Below are positions 9,244 to 18,021 of a DNA stretch of 64,000 bases, piece by piece. This stretch comes from Streptomyces sp. Ag109_O5-1 (GTDB lineage: Bacteria; Actinomycetota; Actinomycetes; Streptomycetales; Streptomycetaceae): NCBI RefSeq assembly GCF_003814875.1, contig NZ_RKQF01000001.1, positions 3,472,001 through 3,536,000 on the forward strand. Reading direction: 5' to 3'. The translations under genes and the position numbers were made by a program. The notes under the pieces are model-generated. The model did no database searches. It was not told the DNA's origin and was given only the letters and a program-made list of their open reading frames with translations. How positions within the stretch are numbered: position 1 is the stretch's first letter; every line of letters begins with the position of its first letter.

Positions 9244-10467
9244 ATGCGATCCTTCCGGCCGTCGTCCGTCCTGCGCCGTGGAAGGGGCGCGCCCCGTGCG
9301 CTGGCGGCCGTCGCCCTCGCCTCGTCGCTGGCCCTGACCGCCACCGCCTGCAGCGGTTCCAACGACGCCAACGCGGGCGGCCCGGCCTCGGCGTCCGCCA
9401 CGGCCGACACCGGCGACGGCAAGATCAAGATCCCGGACGACATCAAGAACAAGCTCAAAGAGCACGGGATCGACATCGACAAGTGGAAGCACGGCGCCTG
9501 GAAGAACTGGAACAAGGACGACTGGCTGCGCGAGGCCAACGATTTCATCAACCCCATCATCAAGGGGCTGTGGGACCCGGACCGGATGCGGGACGCCAAC
9601 GACCCGGACAAGAACAAGGGTGTCGACGACAACGACATCTCCGGTGACCAGGGCGTGACCGACCCGACGCCGGCGCCGGTCCAGGCGAAGGCCGTCCGGC
9701 CGACGTACCACGCGAGCGCGGCCGCCTCCGGGAAGGTGTTCTTCGACTCCCCCGAGGGCACGATGGTCTGCTCGGCGACGGTCGTCGAGGACCCCGCGCA
9801 CCCGGGCAAGTCCAACCTGGTGTGGACGGCGGGACACTGTGTGCACGCCGGCAAGAAGGGCGGCTGGTACCGGAACATCGCGTTCGTGCCGTCGTACAAC
9901 GACCAGGGTCTGACGGGTGCGGCGCTGGCGAAGGCGACCCGCTCGGAGATCGCGCCCTACGGCGTCTGGTGGGGTGACGGGGCGCAGACCTCGCAGCAGT
10001 GGATCGATCAGGGCGGGGAGACGGGCGGCGACGGTGCGTCGTACGACTACGCCGTGATCCATGTGACGCCCGAACAGGGCGGTAGCGGCAAGTCCCTGGA
10101 GGAGACGGTCGGTTCGGCGCTTCCGGTGAACTTCGACGCTCCGGCCGTGCCGAAGGTGTCGAGCATCACGGCCAAGGGGTATCCGGCGGCGAAGCCGTAC
10201 GACGGGTCGTTGCTGTACCAGTGCGCGGACAAGCCGGGGCGGCTGTCGGTCGATGCGTCGGCGCCGACGATGTACCGGATCGGGTGCACGATGACCGGCG
10301 GGGCGTCCGGGGGTGGCTGGGTGGAGACCGGGTCGGGCGGGAAGCCGGCGCTGGTGTCCAACACGTCCATCGGGCCGGTGAGTTCGGGGTGGCTGGCCGG
10401 CCCTCGGTTGGGTGCTGTGGCCAAGGGTGTGTACGAGGCGGTCAGTAAGGAGTTCGCTGATCAGTGA
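9244..10467 (+). CDS. Secreted trypsin-like serine peptidase, probable lipoprotein
   Basis: 407 residues. The N-terminus has a twin-arginine-free basic region, a hydrophobic core (ALAAVALASSLALT) and a lipobox-like LTATAC near residue 36, suggesting a lipid-anchored extracellular protein. The S1-fold catalytic residues are visible: His in VWTAGHCVHA near residue 200, Asp in YDYAVIHV near 265, and Ser in GGASGGGW near 353, a variant of the usual GDSGGP. A charged Lys/Asp-rich linker (residues 55-140, with KLKEHGIDIDKWKHGAWKNW) separates anchor and protease. Starts at ATG 9244 after GGGGGAG. It ends before a bidirectional terminator shared with hflX. Substrate unknown. Confidence 0.8.
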   Translation: MRSFRPSSVLRRGRGAPRALAAVALASSLALTATACSGSNDANAGGPASASATADTGDGKIKIPDDIKNKLKEHGIDIDKWKHGAWKNWNKDDWLREANDFINPIIKGLWDPDRMRDANDPDKNKGVDDNDISGDQGVTDPTPAPVQAKAVRPTYHASAAASGKVFFDSPEGTMVCSATVVEDPAHPGKSNLVWTAGHCVHAGKKGGWYRNIAFVPSYNDQGLTGAALAKATRSEIAPYGVWWGDGAQTSQQWIDQGGETGGDGASYDYAVIHVTPEQGGSGKSLEETVGSALPVNFDAPAVPKVSSITAKGYPAAKPYDGSLLYQCADKPGRLSVDASAPTMYRIGCTMTGGASGGGWVETGSGGKPALVSNTSIGPVSSGWLAGPRLGAVAKGVYEAVSKEFADQ

Positions 10468-10494
10468 GGGCGGCTGATATCGCCTTGTCGCCGT

Positions 10495-10590
10495 AGGGGG
10501 AACTGTGGTTCGGCGGCTGACGGCCGTCGTGGATTGCTCGCGCCCACGCGGCGGAGCCGCATATCGATAACAGCCCCGCGCCCCTGAAAG
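10495..10590 (-). repeat. Dispersed intergenic Streptomyces repeat (copy 1)
   Basis: Read on the minus strand from 10590, the sequence begins TTTCAGGGGCGCGGGGCTG, then TTATCGATATGCGGCTCCGC and CGCGTGGGCGCGA. The same motif order recurs on the plus strand at 29556-29641. I know this type of sequence as a common interspersed intergenic element of Streptomyces chromosomes. It lies just after the stop of the secreted peptidase. Confidence 0.6.
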
Positions 10591-10601
10591 ACAAAAGACA
10601 C

Positions 10602-10636
10602 AAGGCCCCGCTCCCCGGTAAGGGGAGCGGGGCCTT
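10602..10636. terminator. Bidirectional terminator between peptidase gene and hflX
   Basis: A perfect 15-bp stem (10602-10616 with 10622-10636) with a 5-nt loop GGTAA. Arms begin AAGGCCCCGC and end in TT, giving short U-runs in both directions. It lies between two convergent genes, stop 10467 (+) and stop 10650 (-), so it can serve both. Confidence 0.85.
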
Positions 10637-10649
10637 CACCTGCCCGTCG

Positions 10650-12143
10650 TCACGCAGCCGGAGCCGGAACGTACGGCGCGAGTTCCGCCGCCAGTTCCTC
10701 GTGGACGCGGACCTTGAGGAGGGTGCCCTCGGCGGTGTGCTCCTCCGAGATCACCTCGCCCTCGTTGTGGGCGCGGGCCACCAGCTTGCCGTGGGTGTAC
10801 GGGACCAGGGCCTCGATCTCGACCGACGGGCGGGGCAGGTCGTTGTCGATCAGGGCCAGGAGTTCGTCGATGCCCAGGCCGGTGCGGGCCGAGACCGCGA
10901 TCGAGCGTTTCTCGTTGCGTAGCAGGCGCTGGAGGACCAGGGGGTCCGCCGCGTCCGCCTTGTTGATCACTACGATCTCCGGTACGTCGGTCGCGCCGAC
11001 GTCCCTGATCACCTCGCGTACGGCGGCCAGCTGCTCCTCCGGGGTCGGGTGCGCGCCGTCGACCACGTGCAGGATCAGGTCGGAGTCGCCGACCTCCTCC
11101 ATGGTGGAGCGGAACGCCTCGACCAGGTGGTGGGGCAGGTGGCGGACGAAGCCGACCGTGTCCGCCAGGGTGTAGAGGCGGCCGCTCGGGGTCTCCGCGC
11201 GGCGGACGGTCGGGTCCAGGGTCGCGAACAGGGCGTTCTCGACCAGGACACCTGCGCCCGTGAGGCGGTTGAGCAGGGAGGACTTGCCGGCGTTGGTGTA
11301 GCCCGCGATGGCGACGGACGGCACCTTGTTGCGGCGGCGCTCCTGGCGCTTGATCTCGCGGCCGGTCTTCATCTCCGCGATCTCCCGGCGCATCTTCGCC
11401 ATCTTCTCGCGGATCCGCCGCCGGTCCGTCTCGATCTTGGTCTCACCGGGACCACGGGTGGCGAGGCCGCCGCCCTTGCCGCCGCCCATCTGGCGGGACA
11501 GCGACTGACCCCAGCCTCGCAGCCTCGGCAGCATGTACTGCATCTGCGCGAGCGAGACCTGCGCCTTGCCCTCTCGGGACTTGGCGTGCTGGGCGAAGAT
11601 GTCCAGGATCAGGGCGGTCCGGTCGATGACCTTGACCTTGACGACGTCCTCCAGCTGGATCAGCTGGCCCGGGCTCAGCTCACCGTCACAGATGACGGTG
11701 TCGGCGCCGGTCTCGACGACGATGTCGCGCAGCTCCAGGGCCTTGCCGGAGCCGATGTAGGTGGCCGCGTCGGGCTTGTCGCGGCGCTGGATGACGCCGT
11801 CGAGCACGAGTGCGCCCGCCGTCTCGGCGAGGGCGGCCAGCTCCGCGAGGGAGTTGTCCGCGTCCTGTGCGGTGCCCGAGGTCCAGACCCCGACGAGCAC
11901 GACCCGCTCCAGGCGGAGCTGTCGGTACTCGACCTCGGTGACGTCCTCGAGCTCGGTGGAGAGGCCCGCCACGCGGCGCAGGGCCGCGCGCTCGGAGCGG
12001 TCGAACTGGTCGCCGTCCCGCTCTCCGTCGATCTCGTGGCTCCAGGCGACGTCCTCTTCCATCAGGGCATCGGCCCGAAGACCGTCGGGGTAGTCCTGCG
12101 CGAGGCGCCTGGTGTCCTGGGAAGGGGAAGAAGAGGAGGTCAT
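10650..12143 (-). CDS. hflX: Ribosome-associated GTPase HflX
   Basis: 497 residues. HflX binds 50S/70S ribosomes and splits or rescues stalled or hibernating ribosomes. The N-terminal HflX domain (about 80-240) contains RLERVVLVGVW and GGLATRGPGETKIETDRR, the linker motif typical of the family; the G domain has G1 GYTNAGKSS, G3 ADTVGFVRHLP, G4 INKAD. The start at ATG 12143 is preceded by AAGGA six bases upstream; a GTG 42 codons further upstream lacks a ribosome site and homology. Monocistronic-looking, ending at the shared terminator. Confidence 0.93.
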   Translation of the reverse strand: MTSSSSPSQDTRRLAQDYPDGLRADALMEEDVAWSHEIDGERDGDQFDRSERAALRRVAGLSTELEDVTEVEYRQLRLERVVLVGVWTSGTAQDADNSLAELAALAETAGALVLDGVIQRRDKPDAATYIGSGKALELRDIVVETGADTVICDGELSPGQLIQLEDVVKVKVIDRTALILDIFAQHAKSREGKAQVSLAQMQYMLPRLRGWGQSLSRQMGGGKGGGLATRGPGETKIETDRRRIREKMAKMRREIAEMKTGREIKRQERRRNKVPSVAIAGYTNAGKSSLLNRLTGAGVLVENALFATLDPTVRRAETPSGRLYTLADTVGFVRHLPHHLVEAFRSTMEEVGDSDLILHVVDGAHPTPEEQLAAVREVIRDVGATDVPEIVVINKADAADPLVLQRLLRNEKRSIAVSARTGLGIDELLALIDNDLPRPSVEIEALVPYTHGKLVARAHNEGEVISEEHTAEGTLLKVRVHEELAAELAPYVPAPAA

Positions 12144-12327
12144 TGGGTCCTTTACGTCGATGGGGATGCCGAAGCCGGCGGGTGTGATGCTGACAACGTT
12201 CCAACGTACGAGTACCCCGGGAGATTCCCCGCGACCCGTGCCGCGTGCGGCGTACCGCGCCGACCCCATGATGGTCGCACGGTACGCCCCGTCCCGGCAC
12301 GGTGTTATTCCGGGGGCCGCCCCGCCG

Positions 12328-13815
12328 TCACTTCCGGGCCTTCTGCCTGGCCGAGGCCGGGACCTGCTTCCAGTCCGGGTGGCCGGGCATCGGCGGGGTC
12401 TTCTGGCCGTACAGCCAGGCGCGGAAGAAGCCGGTGAGATCGCGGTCGGCGACCGCGGAGGCCAGGTGGACGAAGTCGGCGGTGGTGGCGTTGCCGTCCT
12501 TGTACCGCTGCACCCACATCCGCTCCAGGCGTTCGAAGGCGGGCTTGCCGATCTCCTGGCGCAGGGCGTACAGGGCCAGGGCGGCGCCGTCGTAGATGTT
12601 CGGGCGGAAGATGCTGATCTTCTGGCCGGGCGCGGGCGGCTTGGGCATGGCGGGCGGTCCGCCCTCGGCGCGCCAGCGGTCGGAGGCGCCGTACGCCGCC
12701 TTCATGCGGTTGATCATGGGCTGCTTGCCCTTCTCCTCCGCGTACAGCTCCTCGTACCAGGTGGCGTGGCCCTCGTTCAGCCAGACGTCGGACCAGACGT
12801 GCGGGCTGACGCTGTCGCCGAACCACTGGTGGGAGAGCTCGTGCACCATGACCGACTCGATGTACCACTTCGGGTACGCGGGCTCCGTGAAGAGGTCCTT
12901 CTCGAAGAGGGAGAGCGTCTGGGTCTCCAGCTCGAAGCCGGTGGAGGCCTGGGCCATCAGTACGCCGTACGTCTCGAACGGGTACGGTCCGACCTTGCTC
13001 TCCAGCCAGGCGATCTGGTCCGGGGTCTTGGCCAGCCAGGGTTCGAGCTTCTTGGCGTCGGCGCTCGGGACGACGTCCCGGACGGGCAGTCCGTGCGGTC
13101 CGGCACGGTGCAGTACGGCGGAGCGGCCGATGGAGACCTGGGCCAGTTCGGTGGCCATGGGGTGCTGGGTGCGGTAGGTCCAGGTCGTCGAGCGGCCGAT
13201 CCGGACGGAGTCGGTGGGAAGGCCGTTGGCGACGACGGTGTAGCCCTTCGGGGCGGTGATGTGGAAGGTGAACATCGCCTTGTCGGACGGGTGGTCGTTG
13301 CACGGGAAGACCAGGTGGGCGGCGTCGGCCTGGTTGGCCATGGCGAGCCCGTCCGTGGTGCGCACCCAGCCGCCGTCCTGGCCCTTGGCGGGCACCGGAT
13401 CGCTGGTGTGCTTCACGGTGATCCGGGTCCAGCTGCCCTGCCGCAGCGGCCGGTCGGGGGTGACGACCAGATCCTCGCCGGCGCCCGCGAAGGCGGCGGG
13501 CCGGCCGTCGACCTCGACGGACGCGACCTTGCCGTGCGCGAAGTCGAGGTTGACCCGGTCCAGGTCCTTGGTCGTCCAGGCGTCGATGGTGGTGACGGCC
13601 TGCAGCGGCTTGTCGTTGCTGCCGGGATAGGTGAAGGAGAGGTCGTACGACGCCACGTCGTACCCCGGGTTGCCGAGGTACGGGAAGAGCCGGTCGCCGA
13701 CGCCGAGCGGAACCGGCGGGGCGCTCGCGCCCAGGAGGGCGACGGAGACGGCGGAGGCGAGGAGGACAGCGGCCTTCCGGCGCCGGGGCGAGCGGGTGCG
13801 GAAAGTGAGCGGCAT
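12328..13815 (-). CDS. Exported M1-family zinc metallopeptidase
   Basis: 495 residues. The N-terminus MPLTFRTRSPRRRKAAVLL followed by a hydrophobic stretch to about residue 32 is a Sec-type signal; processing near ASAPPV is likely. The gluzincin motif HELSHQWFG near residue 325, with the third ligand Glu in WLNEGHATWYEE 19 residues later, identifies an M1 aminopeptidase catalytic domain. The protein lacks the long C-terminal helical domain of PepN, ending soon after the catalytic domain, as do other short secreted actinobacterial M1 enzymes. The usual GAMEN exopeptidase motif is replaced by the region VLMAQASTGFELETQ, so aminopeptidase specificity is uncertain. Confidence 0.85.
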   Translation of the reverse strand: MPLTFRTRSPRRRKAAVLLASAVSVALLGASAPPVPLGVGDRLFPYLGNPGYDVASYDLSFTYPGSNDKPLQAVTTIDAWTTKDLDRVNLDFAHGKVASVEVDGRPAAFAGAGEDLVVTPDRPLRQGSWTRITVKHTSDPVPAKGQDGGWVRTTDGLAMANQADAAHLVFPCNDHPSDKAMFTFHITAPKGYTVVANGLPTDSVRIGRSTTWTYRTQHPMATELAQVSIGRSAVLHRAGPHGLPVRDVVPSADAKKLEPWLAKTPDQIAWLESKVGPYPFETYGVLMAQASTGFELETQTLSLFEKDLFTEPAYPKWYIESVMVHELSHQWFGDSVSPHVWSDVWLNEGHATWYEELYAEEKGKQPMINRMKAAYGASDRWRAEGGPPAMPKPPAPGQKISIFRPNIYDGAALALYALRQEIGKPAFERLERMWVQRYKDGNATTADFVHLASAVADRDLTGFFRAWLYGQKTPPMPGHPDWKQVPASARQKARK

Positions 13816-13927
13816 GGACCACCGCTACCAACGCGTTCCCGGTTCACGGCGACGGCTCGCGACCAAACCACCCGAACGAGTAAGTCACCGGCATTTCGTT
13901 CGGCTCATGTCGTACCCGTCGGGCATG

Positions 13928-16054
13928 TCACTGGTGTTGCGCCCGGCCCACGTCGTACACCCCGGGCACATTGCGCATCGCGCGCATCAGGTCGGGGAGG
14001 TGGGCCGCGTCGGGGAGTTCGACCGTGTACGTGTGGCGGACGCGCTGCTGGCTGGGCGGTTCCACGGTCGCCGAGACGATCTCGGCGCCCTCCTGGGCCA
14101 TCGCCTCGGTGAGGTCGGCGAGCAGATGGGGGCGGCCGAACGATTCGGCGACCAGGGTGACCCGGCAGGCGGTGCTGTCGCCCCAGCTCACGGCGGTCTC
14201 GGGGCGCCCGGTGCCCTTCATGTGCGCCACCGCGGCACACTCGACGCGGTGCACGGTGACCACTCCCCCGCGTACGGCGAAGCCGGTGACCTCGTCGGGC
14301 GGTACGGGGGTGCAGCAGCCGGCCAGCCGTACGGTCGCGCCGGGGCGGTCGACGACGACGGCGCTGGCGGTGCGGGGGCTGGAGGCCTGGGGTTCCGGGA
14401 CAGGTCGGGTGGGTACCGCGGCGGGGACGTGCGGTTCCTCGGCGCTGTCCGGGTGGGTGGCCAGCCAGCGCTGGATGGCGATCCGGGCCGCCGGGGTATG
14501 GGCGTGCTCCAGCCACTCCCGGGAGGGCTCGGAGGCCGGGTCCTGGCCCATCAGGAGCTGGACGGTGTCGCCGTCCCTGAGGACCGTGCTGAGGGTCGCG
14601 AGGCGGCCGTTGACGCGGGCGCCGATGCAGGCGTGGGCGTCCTCGCCGTACTGGGCGTAGGCGGCGTCGACGCAGCTGGCGCCCTCGGGGAGGCCGAGGG
14701 TGCCGCCGTCGGGGCGGAAGACGGTGATCTCGCGGTCCTGGGCGAGGTCCTCGCGCAGGGTGGACCAGAAGGTGTCGGTGTCGGGGGCCGCCTTCTGCCA
14801 GTCGAGGAGGCGGGAGAGCCAGCCGGGGCGGGTGGGGTCTGCGCGCTCGCCGTCGGCCGGATCCTCGGAGGTCTCCGGTGCGGGGGCGTCGGCGGCCGGG
14901 GCGTAGGGGTTGCCGAGGGCGACGACTCCGGCCTCGGCGACCTTGTGCATCTGGTGGGTGCGGATGAGGACCTCGGCGACCTGGCCGTCGGCGCGGGCCA
15001 CCGCCGTGTGCAGTGACTGGTACAGGTTGAACTTCGGTACGGCGATGAAGTCCTTGAACTCCGAGACCACCGGGGTCAGACAGGTGTGCAGTTCGCCGAG
15101 GACGGCGTAACAGTCGGCGTCCTCGTTGACCAGCACCAGGAGCCGGCCGAAGTCGGCGCCGCGCAGTTCGCCGCGCTTGCGGCTGACGCGGTGGACGGAG
15201 ACGAAGTGCCGTGGCCGGATGAGGACTTCGGCGGGGATGTCGGCCTCGCGCAGCACTGAGCGCACCTCGTCGGCGATCGCGGCGAGGGGGTCGTCGGCAC
15301 GGGCCGCGTTCGCGGCGATCAGCTCCCGGGTGTGCTCGTACTCCTCGGGGTGCAGGATCGCGAAGACCAGGTCCTCCAGCTCGGTCTTCAGGGCCTGCAC
15401 GCCGAGCCGCTCGGCGAGCGGGATGAGGACGTCACGGGTGACCTTGGCGATGCGTTCCTGCTTCTCGCGGCGCATCACGCCGAGGGTGCGCATGTTGTGC
15501 AGCCGGTCGGCGAGCTTGATCGACATCACACGGACGTCGCTGCCGGTGGCGACGAGCATCTTCCGGAACGTCTCGGGTTCGGCGGCGGCCCCGTAGTCGA
15601 CCTTCTCGAGTTTCGTCACCCCGTCGACCAGATAACGGACCTCCTCGCCGAACTGTTCCCGCACCTGATCGAGCGTCACATCGGTGTCCTCGACGGTGTC
15701 GTGGAGCAGGGACGCCGTCAGGGTCGTGGTCTCGGCCCCGAGTTCGGCGAGGATCAGGGTCACCGCGAGGGGATGGGTGATGTACGGCTCACCGCTCTTG
15801 CGCATCTGACCGCGGTGCGAGGACTCGGCCAGCACATAGGCGCGGCGCAGCGGCTCGAGGTCGGCGTCGGGGTAGTGGGCGCGGTGCGCCTCCGCGACAT
15901 GGCCGATGGCGTCGGGCAGTTTGCCGCGGGCGGCGTTGCCGAGCAGCGCGGCCAGGCCGAGCCGGCGCAGGTCGATCCGGGCGCGGGCCTTCCTGCGGGC
16001 CACTGTGGGCACTACAGGACCGGGCGTCGCAGGGTTCGTGGCCTCCGCACTCAT
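13928..16054 (-). CDS. rshA: RelA/SpoT homologue (RshA-like), hydrolase intact, synthetase degenerate
   Basis: 708 residues, arranged as HD hydrolase, synthetase fold, TGS and ACT. The HD domain is intact: SSHRGQMRKSGEPYITHP, LLHDTVEDT and IKLADRLHNMRTLG. In the synthetase region the G-loop YQSLHT and the acidic EVLIRT are kept, but the DLxGLR element is replaced by ADFGRLLVLV and the AHWxYK element by ALGNPY. TGS starts at EITVFRPDGG near residue 475; the ACT region ends the protein (HTYTVELPDAAHLPD). The ATG at 16054 is chosen because GGAGG sits 7-8 bases upstream; a GTG two codons earlier lacks spacing. S. coelicolor has a second RSH (RshA) in this neighbourhood beside the main RelA, and I take this as its orthologue. 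Likely mainly a (p)ppGpp hydrolase; inference. Confidence 0.87.
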   Translation of the reverse strand: MSAEATNPATPGPVVPTVARRKARARIDLRRLGLAALLGNAARGKLPDAIGHVAEAHRAHYPDADLEPLRRAYVLAESSHRGQMRKSGEPYITHPLAVTLILAELGAETTTLTASLLHDTVEDTDVTLDQVREQFGEEVRYLVDGVTKLEKVDYGAAAEPETFRKMLVATGSDVRVMSIKLADRLHNMRTLGVMRREKQERIAKVTRDVLIPLAERLGVQALKTELEDLVFAILHPEEYEHTRELIAANAARADDPLAAIADEVRSVLREADIPAEVLIRPRHFVSVHRVSRKRGELRGADFGRLLVLVNEDADCYAVLGELHTCLTPVVSEFKDFIAVPKFNLYQSLHTAVARADGQVAEVLIRTHQMHKVAEAGVVALGNPYAPAADAPAPETSEDPADGERADPTRPGWLSRLLDWQKAAPDTDTFWSTLREDLAQDREITVFRPDGGTLGLPEGASCVDAAYAQYGEDAHACIGARVNGRLATLSTVLRDGDTVQLLMGQDPASEPSREWLEHAHTPAARIAIQRWLATHPDSAEEPHVPAAVPTRPVPEPQASSPRTASAVVVDRPGATVRLAGCCTPVPPDEVTGFAVRGGVVTVHRVECAAVAHMKGTGRPETAVSWGDSTACRVTLVAESFGRPHLLADLTEAMAQEGAEIVSATVEPPSQQRVRHTYTVELPDAAHLPDLMRAMRNVPGVYDVGRAQHQ

Positions 16055-16342
16055 GGGCACACCTCCGGCTCGTGGACCGGCGGACGGGGCCCCAGGGCAT
16101 ACGCGGCTCAGGGATTGGCGACGTTCCCCCGTCCGTGCCGGTGCTTGATGCTACCGAGCCCATCGCGCCCGATTGACCGGCTCCCGCCGAGCGTGAAACG
16201 GATCACCCAATCGAGCGACGATTTGGAGGTTTACGATTTTGCGCCACCTGTTCGGGGTGTGGCCGATGTTTCTCGCCGCCCGGGGCAACGCGGGCCGTGG
16301 ATCCAGGCGTTGGACGACCACCCGGACCACGGTTCATTACGT

Positions 16343-17215
16343 TCAGTCAGCTCGGTGGAGGGCGTTTTCCAGCCACTCGGCGTCGATCTCGCCCTCGGCA
16401 ACGATCACGGCGGGGCCGGTCATCTCGATCTCGCCGTCGGGCCGTTCGGTGATGACGAGCCGGCCGCCGGGCACGTCCACGGTGTAGGTCACCGGGGTGC
16501 CGGTGGCGGCGGGGTCGGCGCCGTCACGGCGGATGGCGGCCACGGCGACCGCGCAGGCGCCGGTGCCGCAGGAGCGGGTCTCGCCGGAGCCGCGCTCGTG
16601 CACGCGCATCGCGACGTGGCGGGGGCCGCGGTCGACGACGAACTCGACGTTGACCCCTTCGGGGTAGGCCGACGGGGGGCTGAAGGGGGGCGGGGTGTAG
16701 AGGTCGCCGGCGTGGGCGAGGTCCTCGACGAAGGCGACGGCGTGCGGGTTGCCCATGTTCACGTTCCGCGCGGGCCAGGTGCGGTCGCCGACGCTCACGG
16801 TCACGTCGCCCTCGGGGAGGCGGGCGCTGCCCATGCCGACGGTGACATCACCGTCCTTCGCGATGTGGACCTTCTTCACTCCGCCGCGCGTGGCCACGGC
16901 GAGGTCGCCCTCGGTGACGTGGCCGGCGTGCTGGAGGTAGCGGGCGAAGACGCGGACGCCGTTGCCGCACATCTCGGCGATCGAGCCGTCGCCGTTGCGG
17001 TAGTCCATGAACCACTCCGCGTCGGCGGCCATCCCCTTGGCCTCGGGGTGCGCAGCGGACCGTACGACGTGCAGCACGCCGTCGGCCCCGATGCCGGCCC
17101 TGCGGTCGCAGAGAGCGGCGACCGTGGCCGGGGTGAGGTCGAGGGCGTTGTCCGGGTCCGGGACGATCACGAAGTCGTTCTCGGTGCCGTGGCCCTTGAG
17201 GAAGGGGATGCTCAT
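16343..17215 (-). CDS. dapF: Diaminopimelate epimerase
   Basis: 290 residues. It epimerises LL- to meso-diaminopimelate for lysine and peptidoglycan; cytoplasmic. The two catalytic cysteines are in IAEMCGNGVR near residue 83 and TRSCGTGACAV near residue 218. N-terminal substrate loop is FLKGHGTENDF. The ribosome site is weak (GAAGA). The 288-bp gap downstream to the RSH start has no recognised feature. Note Streptomyces cell walls contain LL-DAP, so the enzyme serves mainly lysine supply. Confidence 0.95.
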   Translation of the reverse strand: MSIPFLKGHGTENDFVIVPDPDNALDLTPATVAALCDRRAGIGADGVLHVVRSAAHPEAKGMAADAEWFMDYRNGDGSIAEMCGNGVRVFARYLQHAGHVTEGDLAVATRGGVKKVHIAKDGDVTVGMGSARLPEGDVTVSVGDRTWPARNVNMGNPHAVAFVEDLAHAGDLYTPPPFSPPSAYPEGVNVEFVVDRGPRHVAMRVHERGSGETRSCGTGACAVAVAAIRRDGADPAATGTPVTYTVDVPGGRLVITERPDGEIEMTGPAVIVAEGEIDAEWLENALHRAD

Positions 17216-17249
17216 TCTTCGAGGGTACGGGAGGGGTGCGTGGCGCCTT

Positions 17250-17340
17250 GGCTGCGGGCCGGTGGGGGCTGGCGGTTCGGCTGCGGGCCGGCGGGCTGGC
17301 GGTTCGGCTGCGGGCCCGTGGGAGCTGGTCGCGCAGTTCC
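17250..17340. repeat. Imperfect triplicated GC-rich intergenic repeat
   Basis: The element GGCTGCGGGCC, followed by a G-rich spacer and CTGGCGGTTC, occurs twice in tandem and a third time as a diverged copy that ends CTGGTCGCGCAGTTCCTC. The third form resembles the common Streptomyces intergenic sequence that reads into GCGCCCCTGA. It lies just upstream of dapF, between its start and the next gene's terminator. Confidence 0.55.
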
Positions 17341-17369
17341 TCCTCCAGCCCTTCGGCCGGGGGTACCCC

Positions 17370-17391
17370 CAGCGCCCCTGACGGGGCGCTG
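17370..17391 (-). terminator. Terminator of the membrane-protein gene
   Basis: A 9-bp perfect stem (CAGCGCCCC with GGGGCGCTG) with loop TGAC, 17 bases beyond the minus-strand stop at 17408. No U-run follows. Confidence 0.65.
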
Positions 17392-17407
17392 CAGTCAGCG
17401 GCGTTTT

Positions 17408-17914
17408 CTAGCGCAGTCGTGCTACTCGCCAGACGGCCAGGACGGCCACGATCGCCACCAGGGCCATGTAGGCGATCACCACGCGCCAGTCGGGCCTGCG
17501 GCCCGAGCCCTTCGCCGGGATGCCCGGCCAGGTGTAGCCGACCCTGCGGGCGGCCGTCATGCCCCAGCCCGCCGCGCAGGAGCAGATCAGCAGGCCCAGC
17601 ATCGCGATCACCGCTCCGCTGTCGCCGAAGTCGAAGGCCAGCGGGAACGCGAACATCAGGGAGCCGACCGCGGCAAGGCTCACGATGGGGGCCAGCTGCC
17701 ACAGGCGCAGCCGGCGCTGCGGACGGAGTTCGACCTCGACCTCGGGGCCGCTCGCGAACATCTCCTCCGGCTCGGGGCCGTCGGCGGTCACACCGCCGCC
17801 CACCGTGTCGTCCGGACCGTCGGAGCTCAGCCGGTCCTCGGCCTCTTCCGTGTCACTGGGCCCGACTGCGACATGCTCGGTGTCTTCTGCGGTGTCGCGA
17901 GGGCCGGCCTCCAT
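17408..17914 (-). CDS. Conserved membrane protein of unknown function
   Basis: 168 residues. The first 70 residues are acidic and hydrophilic (EDTEHVAVGPSDTEEAEDRL), then four hydrophobic segments follow at about 78-98, 103-125, 130-ish and 146-163, ending in basic VWRVARLR. The topology suggests a cytoplasmic acidic tail and three or four membrane helices. The ATG at 17914 has GGGAGGG nine bases upstream; a GTG two codons earlier is too close to it. Lies between miaA and dapF. No enzymatic motif seen. Confidence 0.7.
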   Translation of the reverse strand: MEAGPRDTAEDTEHVAVGPSDTEEAEDRLSSDGPDDTVGGGVTADGPEPEEMFASGPEVEVELRPQRRLRLWQLAPIVSLAAVGSLMFAFPLAFDFGDSGAVIAMLGLLICSCAAGWGMTAARRVGYTWPGIPAKGSGRRPDWRVVIAYMALVAIVAVLAVWRVARLR

Positions 17915-18021
17915 CGCCACGCGCCCTCCCAACCTAGGACTCCACTTGCGATCGAAGCTCGATGATGGCACGTCGCCGGAGGCCGGGACGGCCGGTGGCG
18001 CATCCCGATGCCATGACGTGA

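Noticed and set aside
12112..14112. Plus-strand frame over the M1 peptidase
   Set aside because: Antisense to a protein with an intact HELSH motif; no ribosome site or homology.
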